This document shows, piece by piece, positions 1 to 7,140 of a stretch of 24,840 nt of DNA (positions are counted from its first letter, which is position 1; the number at the start of each line of letters is the position of its first letter). The notes below the pieces were generated by a model. The model did no database searches, was not told the DNA's origin, and saw only the letters and a list, made by a program, of their open reading frames with translations. Origin of the DNA: Saprospiraceae bacterium UBA7687 (GTDB taxonomy: Bacteria > Bacteroidota > Bacteroidia > Chitinophagales > Saprospiraceae); assembly GCA_002482845.1 (NCBI GenBank), contig DLGT01000036.1, positions 44,735 to 69,574 on the forward strand. The letters run 5' to 3'. A program made the position numbers and the translations under genes.

Positions 1-155
1 TTGAATACTTTTTTCTGCGCTTGCTTTCCAAAGGAATATGTTAACCCAAATGATGCAAAAAGTATTTGCCTAGCCAGCATTAGGCGACGATTAAAAAATG
101 TAAATACATGAGTTTTTATTGAATTGGTTAAAGAGCATTGAATTAAATTGCCCAT
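1..155 (-). pseudogene. Possible C-terminal fragment of an outer-membrane beta-barrel protein, running off the left edge
   Basis: An open minus-strand frame runs from an ATG at 155 to the window edge without a stop. Its distal part contains a run ending in LTYSFGK, which resembles the last beta-strand of Bacteroidota outer-membrane receptor-like proteins (OMP_b-brl_3/TonB-dependent type), usually the extreme C-terminus. The first 20 or so residues do not look like such a protein, and there is no upstream reading frame that would supply the rest of a barrel. I therefore read it as a 5'-truncated remnant. The assignment rests on about 20 residues only and could be chance. Confidence 0.3.
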
Positions 156-215
156 TTTATAATATATATTGCAGATTATCAGTTGTTTAGATCTGTTAAA
201 GCAAGACCTAAATCT

Positions 216-845
216 TTAAAAATTGAACCCAACATTAAGTCCTGGTTCGGGAAAGATGAATTTAGACCATTTATCATCTAGCTGTTTAAATCCATCGGGC
301 AATTGTGTATGATGTGCACGATGGGTTACACATATGGATGGTTGGAAGAAAAATTTGTCTTTAAAGAGTTTAATGTGATAACCCACACGATATGAATTAA
401 ATATCTGAAAACCACTATCAATTTTCTTTCCATTGACATTTACAAAATCTTGTAAAGTAGGCATTACATCCAATTGGGCATATAAACCTTTCCATAAAAA
501 TCGTTGGTAAGAAAACGTTATTCCATATTCACGAACATATCCTGGGAATTTTTCTTCAGGTTTATAATATGCATCGTTTAAAAATGGGTGAATACCATTT
601 GGCCAAGCGTATTTCCATGTTTTTGGAGATAATCTAATCGCGTCTTTCCCTGTGATTCGATAACCTAAATCTAGTTGAAAGAAATTGGGTGGGTTTTTTG
701 TGTCAAAATTACCAAACAAAACAAATAAAGAAGTACCAACAAACCACCGTTTGTAAGTACTGTCTTTTTCGTAATATTGTGCGTTGAGTTTTAGCGAACT
801 TGTCATCATTAAAAGAAGACCAATGAATAAAATTTTCTTTTGCAT
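216..845 (-). CDS. Small secreted outer-membrane-type protein, paralogue of the 2564-3181 gene
   Basis: I place the start at the ATG at 845 (protein begins MQKKILFIG) rather than at an upstream ATG at 878. The choice matches the paralogue at 3181 residue for residue and leaves an A-rich GGAT ribosome site just upstream. The product is about 209 residues with a clear signal peptide ending near LNAQ, then alternating aromatic segments and a C-terminal GFNF, as expected for a small outer-membrane beta-barrel. Both paralogues share motifs such as DSTYKxWFVG, GYRIT, YQRFxWKG and GFNF. The promoter region is duplicated as well. No enzymatic function is recognisable. The gene is next to a decayed copy of a Crp-type regulator, so it may once have been controlled by it. 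Confidence 0.75.
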   Translation of the reverse strand: MQKKILFIGLLLMMTSSLKLNAQYYEKDSTYKRWFVGTSLFVLFGNFDTKNPPNFFQLDLGYRITGKDAIRLSPKTWKYAWPNGIHPFLNDAYYKPEEKFPGYVREYGITFSYQRFLWKGLYAQLDVMPTLQDFVNVNGKKIDSGFQIFNSYRVGYHIKLFKDKFFFQPSICVTHRAHHTQLPDGFKQLDDKWSKFIFPEPGLNVGFNF

Positions 846-875
846 ATCCTTTTTTATTTTTGTTAAATGATAGTG

Positions 876-883
876 CAAAAGTA
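876..883 (-). promoter_or_regulatory. Bacteroidota -7 box upstream of the first outer-membrane paralogue
   Basis: Read on the minus strand the bases are TACTTTTG, matching the Bacteroidota TAnnTTTG -7 consensus. The same box at the same distance from the ATG is present in front of the paralogue (3208-3215). No good TTTG -33 element is placed correctly, which suits an activator-dependent promoter. Confidence 0.45.
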
Positions 884-929
884 GATGTGTACGTTACAAT
901 AAATCGTTCACTTAAGTTAAGAAATGAAT

Positions 930-1028
930 TTACCCTATATCTTTCTTTAGAATGTTCGCTCTTAGTCTACTTAGTAAAAGTGATTTAATGCATGAAAAGG
1001 ATGCTAACTTTAGTTGTGAAATTTTTAA
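930..1028 (-). pseudogene. C-terminal remnant of a second Crp/Fnr-type regulator
   Basis: Translating the minus strand here gives a frame ending in TAA at 930-932 that reads QLKLASFSCIK, then LSRLRANILKKDIG. The intact regulator at 3267-3842 ends HQLASFLGIK, PQSLSRLRARILEKK, so the two are clearly homologous. Nothing else of the regulator (cNMP-binding domain, N-terminus) is left upstream, where the beta-lactamase gene now ends. The remnant sits in front of the first outer-membrane paralogue exactly as the intact regulator sits in front of the second. This indicates an ancestral regulator-OMP duplication followed by loss of one regulator. Confidence 0.65.
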
Positions 1029-1068
1029 TAATATCTAGTCTTTTTTATATGGTATTGGATGTAGTTTT

Positions 1069-1980
1069 CTATTTAGACAGTGTGGTGTAATAGTCATAAG
1101 CTGCTTTTGCAACATCTGCTATAATTTTTTCATTAGTATCGAAATTTTCTTTTGATTCGCTTACAAAAACGCTAATTATAAAGTATTCACCATCAGGTAT
1201 AAAAACGATACCTATATTGTTTACAGCTGCTGTGACTCCTGTTTTTTTATTTGTTCCTGACCAGCCCGTTTTGTGCGCAACAACTGTTTCCTCTGGTAAT
1301 TGTCCTTTTATCCGATTTGCACCAGTTGTTGTTTCTTTATTTGTTTTCCAAAAAAAGTCATAACTCCTTTCAGAAAGTAAATTGTTTTTATTTTCATAAA
1401 ACTTTTTAAGTGTTTCAGATGCAGCTTTAGGCGTTGTCCAGTTTTTGAACATATTTTCCCAATTTGCTTGCATTTCTTCTTCATTAAATGTAATTTCTAT
1501 GTCATTAATTCCACTCTTTTTTATATACGCTTCGACCGTTTTGGGTGTTCCGACGAGTCTTATTAAAACATCACAAGCAGTATTGTCGCTGTGTGAGACA
1601 GAATATTGAATTAATTTTTCAATAGTGAAACTACCACCATTTGGATTTTCGTCTCTAAGTGGACTCCAGAAGTCTTCAGGTAAAAGGTCTTCTTTTTTTA
1701 TTTCAATTATTTTGTCTAAAAAAAGGTTTCCTTTGTCAATCTCGGCCAATACTGCCAATGCGATGTGAAATTTAAATACACTCTGCATTGGGAAACGCTT
1801 ATCTCCATTAATTGAAACCGTGTCTTTGTCATTCGTACCGATTATAGAAACCCCAACAATAGCTTGCTTGTCTGAAATGATTTGTACAATTTGATTTCGC
1901 AAAGAATCTATCTTTTTATTTAATGATTGACAATTTGTAAAAAGAAAAATTGTCATTGACAAATAAATTAATCTCATCAT
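1069..1980 (-). CDS. Class A (serine) beta-lactamase, subclass A2-like
   Basis: This 303-residue protein hydrolyses beta-lactam rings by an acyl-serine mechanism in the periplasm. The active-site motifs are all visible: SVFK (SxxK, serine at about 67), SDN at 131-133, and HKTG (KTG, lysine at about 237). The omega-loop region carries EEEMQAN followed by NWTTP, which is the arrangement of the PER/VEB/CfxA/CGA branch (subclass A2) common in Bacteroidota. The N-terminus is hydrophobic and followed by a cysteine at 17, so it may be a lipoprotein anchored to the membrane; the lipobox is not canonical. Two adjacent ATGs (1980 and 1977) are both possible starts. The gene lies 61 bp downstream of the VOC gene and may be cotranscribed. 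It looks intact. The substrate range cannot be read from sequence. Confidence 0.93.
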   Translation of the reverse strand: MMRLIYLSMTIFLFTNCQSLNKKIDSLRNQIVQIISDKQAIVGVSIIGTNDKDTVSINGDKRFPMQSVFKFHIALAVLAEIDKGNLFLDKIIEIKKEDLLPEDFWSPLRDENPNGGSFTIEKLIQYSVSHSDNTACDVLIRLVGTPKTVEAYIKKSGINDIEITFNEEEMQANWENMFKNWTTPKAASETLKKFYENKNNLLSERSYDFFWKTNKETTTGANRIKGQLPEETVVAHKTGWSGTNKKTGVTAAVNNIGIVFIPDGEYFIISVFVSESKENFDTNEKIIADVAKAAYDYYTTLSK

Positions 1981-2041
1981 ACTATTTACCTGTATTTGTA
2001 AAATTGATTCAGAATAAGTTGTTCAGTATTCTTTGAGTTTG

Positions 2042-2392
2042 TTATATGGATTGTCCAAAAGTCAATAAGTTATGATCAGGGTCAAGCAAAGAAAATTCTT
2101 TTTGTCCCCAAGGCTTGGTTACTAAATGTCCGTTTGGATGAATGGTGACGTTGTTGTCTAAAAGCATTTGGTATAGTTTGTCTATTTCGCTTGTTCTGAT
2201 ATAAACTTGTCCATAATTTTCTTTTGGATCAAGTGTCTTAAATTCAAAAAAATGTATTTCAATTTTGTCTTTTCCAACCATTAAATATTCTTCATATTCA
2301 CCAATGATTTTAAAATCCAATTGGTTGATATAAAATTCTTTTGTCAACATTTTGTCCCGCATTGGCAATTTTGGATTGATATCTGTAAGCAT
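2042..2392 (-). CDS. VOC (glyoxalase/bleomycin-resistance fold) family protein
   Basis: The 116-residue product has the short single-module length and pattern of bleomycin-resistance-type VOC proteins: an N-terminal NPKLPMRD segment, EIHFFEF in the first beta-alpha-beta-beta-beta unit, and a C-terminal KEFSLLDPDHNLLTFGQ, where family members normally have LxDPxGNxLxF. Proteins of this type either bind a toxic ligand such as bleomycin as dimers or catalyse metal-dependent chemistry. The metal-site residues cannot be assigned safely here. It lies upstream of the beta-lactamase gene in the same direction, so a shared resistance transcript is possible. The exact ligand is unknown. Confidence 0.85.
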   Translation of the reverse strand: MLTDINPKLPMRDKMLTKEFYINQLDFKIIGEYEEYLMVGKDKIEIHFFEFKTLDPKENYGQVYIRTSEIDKLYQMLLDNNVTIHPNGHLVTKPWGQKEFSLLDPDHNLLTFGQSI

Positions 2393-2563
2393 AATTTTAA
2401 AATTTTAAGGTTAATTTTTATTTTTGATGTTATTCTGAACTACGCAAATTAAGTGTTTTTTATTCTATAAGTTGAAGAAATAAGTTTTAATCCTATCTGG
2501 TGAATTTAACAAATTTTATTCTTTTTTATTAGTATCTTTTGGTCAATTTCTAACTATGTATTG

Positions 2564-3181
2564 CTAAAAGTTAAACCCAAAATCAAGTCCTGGCTGAATA
2601 AAATAATTAGGCCATTTACTTTCTAAAGTTTTAAAAGATTCTGGTACATTAGTTCGGACAGGCCAATAACTACATCCAATAGCTGGTTCAAAAAAGAAGC
2701 GACCTTTAAAAAACTTAAACTGATAACCTAAATAGAAATCCAAATATAATGTGAATCCATTTCCAATCGTTTTTTTGTCCTGATCCATATATTTTTCAAA
2801 AGCATTTAATGCATAAACGGATGTATAGACACCTTTCCACCAAAATCGCTGATATCCTATTTGTGGCGCAAGTATGCGTGCATGTCCAGGATAATTTAGC
2901 CCAGGTGCATCAAATGATGGTCCAAACGGGATACCTATTGGCCACGAATAAATCGATCTTTTAAATCTAAATTGAACAACATCTTTAGGTGTTATCCTAT
3001 ATCCAGCATTTAATTGGATATATTCAGGGTTATTTACTTTAGAAAAATTTCCCAACATTAATAAAGTACTCCCTACAAACCACTTTTTGTAAGTGCTATC
3101 TTGTGTAGTAGATTGTGCATTTACTTGTAAACTACTTACCAATAGTAAGGCAACTCCGATCCATAAAATTTTCTTTTGCAT
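2564..3181 (-). CDS. Small secreted outer-membrane-type protein, second paralogue
   Basis: The 205-residue product has a signal peptide (MQKKILWIG to about VNAQ), then repeated aromatic beta-strand-like segments and a terminal GFNF. It is paralogous to the 216-845 product over its whole length. The gene follows the Crp/Fnr-type regulator gene by about 85 bp. That gap contains its own -7 box and two perfect palindromes, so it can be transcribed separately and is a likely target of the adjacent regulator. The function is unknown; a small porin-like or ligand-binding outer-membrane protein is possible. Confidence 0.75.
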   Translation of the reverse strand: MQKKILWIGVALLLVSSLQVNAQSTTQDSTYKKWFVGSTLLMLGNFSKVNNPEYIQLNAGYRITPKDVVQFRFKRSIYSWPIGIPFGPSFDAPGLNYPGHARILAPQIGYQRFWWKGVYTSVYALNAFEKYMDQDKKTIGNGFTLYLDFYLGYQFKFFKGRFFFEPAIGCSYWPVRTNVPESFKTLESKWPNYFIQPGLDFGFNF

Positions 3182-3207
3182 ATCCTTTTTTATTTTAAAT
3201 GATACCG

Positions 3208-3215
3208 CAAAAGTA
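3208..3215 (-). promoter_or_regulatory. Bacteroidota -7 box for the second outer-membrane paralogue
   Basis: The minus strand reads TACTTTTG, matching TAnnTTTG. It lies 27 bp upstream of the ATG. There is no TTTG at the -33 position; instead a perfect palindrome (3223-3237) covers that region, which suggests regulated transcription. Confidence 0.5.
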
Positions 3216-3222
3216 GATGTGT

Positions 3223-3252
3223 GAGTTACTATAACTCGTTCACTTAAGTGAA
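3223..3252. promoter_or_regulatory. Double palindromic operator between the regulator and outer-membrane genes
   Basis: Two perfect inverted repeats lie next to each other. The first, at 3223-3237, has arms GAGTTA and TAACTC separated by CTA. The second, at 3239-3252, is the 14-base TTCACTTAAGTGAA. Both lie just upstream of the -7 box of the 2564-3181 gene. The duplicate region at 885-920 keeps the second palindrome with one changed base and the first in eroded form. Their position suits binding by a dimeric regulator, most simply the adjacent Crp/Fnr-type protein; that link is inferred. Confidence 0.5.
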
Positions 3253-3266
3253 GAAATACGCTTTAG

Positions 3267-3842
3267 TTATTTTTTTTCGAGAATTCTTGCTCTTAACCTG
3301 CTTAATGATTGTGGCTTGATGCCTAAAAAGCTTGCTAATTGGTGTTGTGGCACCCGTTGAATGAGATCAGGTCGAGATTCTAATAAATTAAGGTATCGTT
3401 GTTCAGGAGAAGAAGTCTTAAACTCGTCAAAGTCAATTTGTTGTTTCCCTAAACGTTCTTCAGATAATATTCTGCACATGAGTTCAAATTTGGGGAACTT
3501 GCTGTTTATTTCTGTTTCCATATCAGAAGTAGAAATTAATAGTATAGCGTCTTCTACACAACTTATGTAATACTCGGATGGATTTTTGGTCATTACACAA
3601 TGGGGAGTCAAAGCTTCCATTTCTGTAATAAATGCAGTAGTTTTTTCTTCACCATCTATCATGTAGTATTTCCGTAAACATCCTTTTAACACAAAGTAAT
3701 TTTCATTCGATTTTTGACCTTCTTTGAGTAAAGTCGTCCCTTTCTTTACAGAATGGAATATGTCTAACGCAAGTATAGCGTTCTTCTCATCATCTGTCAG
3801 GGTAACGTATTTTGATATAAAGTCAAAAAGTATGTCTTGCAT
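3267..3842 (-). CDS. Crp/Fnr family transcriptional regulator
   Basis: The 191-residue product has the usual length for this family. An N-terminal cyclic-nucleotide-binding jelly-roll domain covers about residues 5-115 (KGTTLLKEGQKSNENYFVLKG is the recognisable core). A C-terminal winged helix lies at about 145-190, with the DNA-recognition segment HQLASFLGIKPQSLSRLRA. This is the Bacteroidota type in which the nucleotide-binding arginine is not conserved, so the effector may not be cAMP. No Fe-S cysteine cluster is apparent. The gene is upstream of an outer-membrane protein gene with palindromic operators in the gap, pointing to local control. A C-terminal remnant of a second copy exists at 930-1028. 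Confidence 0.88.
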   Translation of the reverse strand: MQDILFDFISKYVTLTDDEKNAILALDIFHSVKKGTTLLKEGQKSNENYFVLKGCLRKYYMIDGEEKTTAFITEMEALTPHCVMTKNPSEYYISCVEDAILLISTSDMETEINSKFPKFELMCRILSEERLGKQQIDFDEFKTSSPEQRYLNLLESRPDLIQRVPQHQLASFLGIKPQSLSRLRARILEKK

Positions 3843-3879
3843 TGTATTTTTATGGTTTACTATATTTTGTTACGCTTGC

Positions 3880-3955
3880 TACCAACGGTATTGTTTTGAG
3901 ACTGTTTTATGGGCATAAAAGCTTTTGTTTCTGCTGTGGTCAGGGCAAGTTATGG
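3880..3955. repeat. attC-like palindromic site downstream of hicB (weak)
   Basis: The element begins with TACCAAC followed by GG and ends with GTTATGG, the same AAC/GTT core arrangement seen at the sites near 20507, 22430 and 23270. A short perfect hairpin (TTTTAT, loop GGGC, ATAAAA) lies inside, but the outer arms pair poorly. The sequence just after it, GTTATGG followed by CTTCGTGATT, is shared almost exactly with 8365-8381. It starts about 11 bp beyond the hicB stop. Confidence 0.35.
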
Positions 3956-3966
3956 CTTCGTGATTG

Positions 3967-4182
3967 CTAAGCAAACATTAGTTTGCCTTTAGGTTTAAGG
4001 ATATCTCTACCCATTTTGATTGCGGTTTCGATCCAATCATTAATAACCAGCTTAACATTTGCAATTGCCTCCTCATATGTATCACCATCTGCTTTGCATC
4101 CAGCAAGTTCGGGGACTTCAACTATAAATGATTCATCAGATTCGCTCCAAAAAATAATTAATTCATACCTTATATTATCCAT
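3967..4182 (-). CDS. hicB: HicB-type antitoxin
   Basis: The 71-residue product matches short HicB antitoxins, which have the partial RNase H-like fold and no attached DNA-binding domain. The pattern is YELIIFWSESDESFIVEVPELAGC near the N-terminus, then DGDTYEEAIANV, and a C-terminal PKGKLMFA. HicB binds and neutralises the HicA mRNA interferase. The intact hicA frame would have overlapped this start codon, typical of a translationally coupled hicAB operon. Because hicA carries a premature stop, the antitoxin may now be orphaned or paired with a shortened toxin. Confidence 0.88.
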   Translation of the reverse strand: MDNIRYELIIFWSESDESFIVEVPELAGCKADGDTYEEAIANVKLVINDWIETAIKMGRDILKPKGKLMFA

Positions 4183-4435
4183 CTATTTTAGAATTTAATT
4201 TGTACTTAATAATGATTTCTCTGACTTGTTTTACTTAATAAGGCTTGGCCTTTCCATTTTTAGGCTGGATGTTGAGTATTTCTTCAATATCTTCTTTAGT
4301 GAAAATGTGATGACTTCCTTTAATTCTTAATTCAAATCCAAGTTTTAGAAGCAAATTTACAAATTCACTAAAATCAATGTTATGATCAGAAAGACCATTG
4401 ATGATTTTAAAAAGAATTTTATCAAATTTAATCAA
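4175..4435 (-). pseudogene. hicA: HicA-type toxin gene interrupted by an in-frame TAA
   Basis: HicA toxins are small double-stranded-RNA-binding-fold mRNA interferases with a key histidine in a GSHH-type motif; here GSHH is at residues 40-43. The frame stops at TAA 4235-4237 after 66 residues ending NGKAKPY. Beyond this stop the same frame continues as VKQVREIIIKYKLNSKIDG and ends at 4175-4177, overlapping the hicB start. Relatives of this HicA type typically continue KPYQVKQVR, so the stop is most simply a CAA to TAA change. The truncated product lacks the last helix. It may be inactive, or be made in small amounts by readthrough. The catalytic region itself is intact. Confidence 0.8.
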
Positions 4436-4577
4436 ACTAATTTGATTTATAAAAAATACTTAAGAATGCGCCTATTTATCCAATCAAGACTTTACATCTT
4501 TGCTCTTCGACCACAAAGATAGGAATTCCTGTGAGAAGTTTTGAGAGATTTAAGTTGTTTTGTTCTTTGGTTATGTT

Positions 4578-4700
4578 CTAATTAACGAGTACGAAGCTAC
4601 AAACTATAAATAACAACAAGATTTGAGAGCTGACTAGGATTGCTAATAAAATTGGGAATGAGTATCCCCACCATTCAATTTTTTTGTTTTGTTCTTCCAT
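4578..4700 (-). CDS. Small single-span membrane protein (40 residues)
   Basis: An ATG at 4700 opens a 40-codon frame ending in TAG at 4578-4580, only 6 bp after the stop of the GNAT gene. The peptide starts with a polar MEEQNKKIEWWG segment followed by about 23 hydrophobic residues, so it is a plausible single-pass membrane protein with its N-terminus in the cytoplasm. The AGG at the end of the upstream gene could serve as ribosome site. It would be the third gene of the unit starting at 5892. I recognise no family; a chance frame is possible but the tryptophan-bounded hydrophobic helix argues for a real gene. Confidence 0.45.
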   Translation of the reverse strand: MEEQNKKIEWWGYSFPILLAILVSSQILLLFIVCSFVLVN

Positions 4701-4706
4701 CTGACA

Positions 4707-5171
4707 TTACAACCTTTTCCAATAAACTATTTTATCCTCTCCATCTTTCCAAAAGTCCTTAATAACAGCAACTTGTGCATATCCAATTTCTTTGTAAAAA
4801 TTTCTTGTACCCATCTGGGCATCGTCACTTGATGTCTCTACAATGAGTATTCTACCGTCTTTTTGTTTTAGTAGTTGTTCAATATAATTTATCATTTGGC
4901 TAGCTATTCCTTTCCTTTGTGCGTCTTGAGAAACGCCTATTGCTAATAAATTATAGGTCCCATCAGTCAACTTTTCAGGCACACAATATCCAATCGCAAC
5001 TTGTTTATCATTGTCAATGTATGTAAACCAAATGTCTTCAGTTTCAGGGTTATTGAAGTAATCAGACATCATGTCTTCCAAGTATTCAGACGGAAACAGT
5101 TCGCTTGAGTCAACTACTTTTTTCAGTCCATCTAAGTCTGATTTTGTAACGGATTTTATTTTATTATTCAT
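4707..5171 (-). CDS. GNAT family N-acetyltransferase
   Basis: The 154-residue product is a single-domain GNAT. Motif A, the acetyl-CoA pyrophosphate loop, is visible as QDAQRKGIA (about residues 82-90, Q/RxxGxG/A), preceded by the beta-strand NLLAIGV and followed by the helix SQMINYIEQL. The C-terminal part has a NFYKEIGYAQVAV strand-helix typical of the fold. Such enzymes transfer an acetyl group to an amine; the substrate cannot be predicted. Its start overlaps the end of the upstream gene by 8 bp, indicating translational coupling, so the two products probably act together. Confidence 0.88.
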   Translation of the reverse strand: MNNKIKSVTKSDLDGLKKVVDSSELFPSEYLEDMMSDYFNNPETEDIWFTYIDNDKQVAIGYCVPEKLTDGTYNLLAIGVSQDAQRKGIASQMINYIEQLLKQKDGRILIVETSSDDAQMGTRNFYKEIGYAQVAVIKDFWKDGEDKIVYWKRL

Positions 5172-5892
5172 TTTTTATCTTTAATTTTTGCTCTATTTCT
5201 TTATTTAAGTTTTCAAAACATTCGGTCCATCCGTATTGGCCTTCAAAATATTCTGTCCCTTTGAAAGTTCCTAGTTTCATTCGAAAATTGAATATACGTT
5301 CCTTTTGATAATTCAATTCGTTGATATTTACAACTTCATGTCTAAGAATTGTTGCTACACTGCATAAAACAAATTTTGCTTCATCATCTATTTGTTTCTG
5401 ACCACTTTCCGTAAATTCTACTGTCTCAGTAATTTTTGTCCATTTCCACCATGTATAATGATATTCTCTTTCTGACACATAATATCTACTTCCGCATTTT
5501 AGACATTCTATTTCATAGTCATAAGTGTAGGTTCCATTAATTTTATGATTTAATTGTATAGATTCATTTTCGGCTTCCTGCTCTGGATTGAAAGATTCAT
5601 ATGTTTTAGAAAGATAAAGTTGGCATGTACATTTTCTTTGATTGCCAATTAGTGAATTTAATTCTTGATGAAATGCAATGATTTCTAATGGAAATTGAAA
5701 AAATCTATTATTTGATGCAAAAACTCCGCCAAGCACTAAGTCCTTTGTCGCTTTTTCTATTTGGGTCTTGTATGGGATTATCTTTTCAATTTCTGTTTCA
5801 TCTTGACTTTTCCTAATAATAATAAGACCAGAACGTCTAATTCTAGTTACATCTTTTGATGTCAGATCTTCTATGATTTCTTTTATTACCAT
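5164..5892 (-). CDS. Protein of unknown function with two Cys pairs (putative zinc-binding)
   Basis: I do not recognise this 242-residue protein. The first 80 residues are helical and resemble a short HEAT-like pair (TSKDVTRIRRSGLIIIRKS, then DLVLGGVFASNNRFFQFPLE). They are followed by CTC at 88-90 and CLKCG at 130-133, which together could form a zinc site of the CxC...CxxC kind. An aromatic stretch YHYTWWKW comes next. The gene is first in a unit with an overlapping GNAT gene and a tiny membrane protein, and lies between degenerate palindromic sites, consistent with an accessory cassette. Confidence 0.65.
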   Translation of the reverse strand: MVIKEIIEDLTSKDVTRIRRSGLIIIRKSQDETEIEKIIPYKTQIEKATKDLVLGGVFASNNRFFQFPLEIIAFHQELNSLIGNQRKCTCQLYLSKTYESFNPEQEAENESIQLNHKINGTYTYDYEIECLKCGSRYYVSEREYHYTWWKWTKITETVEFTESGQKQIDDEAKFVLCSVATILRHEVVNINELNYQKERIFNFRMKLGTFKGTEYFEGQYGWTECFENLNKEIEQKLKIKNE

Positions 5893-5928
5893 TTTGTTTT
5901 ATAAAGCGTGTTGTTTTACAGATACTCG

Positions 5929-6037
5929 AAGGTAGCGATTTCTAAACATTTCACTGCCAACCGAGCACAAACTTTGAAAGAAGCTCAAAACTTGTTTTAA
6001 CTTCAAAACCGCCACTTTTGGTTAGGTGCTGTTATAG
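5929..6037. repeat. attC-like palindromic site downstream of the DUF4240 gene (degenerate)
   Basis: Imperfect arms AAGGTAGCG (5929-5937) and CGCCACTTT (6010-6018) can pair, and the right end is GTTATAG at 6031-6037, whose TTA is also the stop codon of the minus-strand gene. The interior resembles that of the long site near 24638, with shared words such as GAGCACAAA, AACTTCAA and AACCGCC. The left core is not clear, so the site is either decayed or only distantly related. Confidence 0.3.
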
Positions 6038-7108
6038 GGCGTTTATTTTTTGTCTGTCATAGTTAAATAGTTTGCAGAGTGTCGGAAAAGTTTGAGAGAT
6101 TTTATCTTCGTCCCAATGTTTTCCAGTCAATTTACTTGCTTTTACTCTCACAGGCGGCATTGGGTCAGAAGTCTTGCCTTCATAAACTTGACTCGTTAAA
6201 TAATATAATTCTTCAAGTTGTGGGTCTTCGTCAAAGATTGTCAAAAGATGATTTTCGTCTATTTCTTTAATCGCTTCAAATGCACCTTTCCCTTTGGAAA
6301 CAGCCCAAACTCTGAAATAGTCAAACTCATCATCGCCACAACCACGTCTAACAATAAAAGCCAAAGCCCAATGTTCCCAAGTATTTATCTCGTTTGACTT
6401 TGTAATCAATAACTTGTTAAAGTTAATTAATTCTTTTGGGTAAAATTCTTCTAAGATTGATTTTAGATTGTCAAGAAAATTAAACTGGTCTGTAGACATT
6501 TCTCTAGCTTGGTCAATTAGTTGCCAAAACAAATCTTCATCTATTTTTCTTTTGTCAGTCGTAGGTTTAGGTTTGGGTTTCTCAAGACTTGAAACTACTT
6601 TAAGTAATTCGGTTTGCTTTTCAATTTCTCCGTTGTCATTAAGAATTTTAAGCCCTGCGATAAATTCATTTATTCCATCAATTATGTAGAGCCTTCTCCA
6701 AGCAAGAGTTCTTTCTAATGATTCTTTGGAAGAAAATTGATTGTAATTTTTAATGTCAGTATTGATAATTCTTTCAATTGTGATATTTTGATAATTTGTC
6801 CTTTGGTATTCAACGTCTCGCCATAATTTTTCAAGTCTGTTTCTGATAATACCTTTCCAAAGTTGTTTGAATAAAGCTAATTCATTGTTGTCAATTAGGT
6901 GTTTGCTAAATGGTCTGCTAAAGTCATCGCAATTTCCAGAGTCCCAATTTTCAATAATGAAGGCGATTAGTTCTTTGTATCGTTTGTCAGTCAACCATTT
7001 GTCCCGAACGTCTGCAAAATCTTCTTCCATCGTCTGACTCGGGAGATTATTTTTCTCTCTCAATCTTGAATGTTTTGTCCAGTCGTCTAAGAATTTTCCG
7101 TAACTCAT
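6032..7108 (-). CDS. DUF4240 domain-containing protein
   Basis: The 358-residue product has a C-terminal DUF4240 domain at about residues 190-310, recognised from EDLFWQLIDQAREMS, then WALAFIVRRGCGDDEFDYFR and AVSKGKGAFEAI. The biochemical role of DUF4240 is not known; it often occurs in stand-alone cytoplasmic proteins. The N-terminal 180 residues are largely helical, charged, and unknown to me. There is no signal peptide. A well-formed promoter inside a duplicated upstream repeat (7141-7361) precedes it. The stop codon overlaps the GTT core of a degenerate palindromic site. Confidence 0.75.
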   Translation of the reverse strand: MSYGKFLDDWTKHSRLREKNNLPSQTMEEDFADVRDKWLTDKRYKELIAFIIENWDSGNCDDFSRPFSKHLIDNNELALFKQLWKGIIRNRLEKLWRDVEYQRTNYQNITIERIINTDIKNYNQFSSKESLERTLAWRRLYIIDGINEFIAGLKILNDNGEIEKQTELLKVVSSLEKPKPKPTTDKRKIDEDLFWQLIDQAREMSTDQFNFLDNLKSILEEFYPKELINFNKLLITKSNEINTWEHWALAFIVRRGCGDDEFDYFRVWAVSKGKGAFEAIKEIDENHLLTIFDEDPQLEELYYLTSQVYEGKTSDPMPPVRVKASKLTGKHWDEDKISQTFPTLCKLFNYDRQKINAL

Positions 7109-7140
7109 TTGATTGTCGTGTCGGTTTTTAAAATGGCCAC

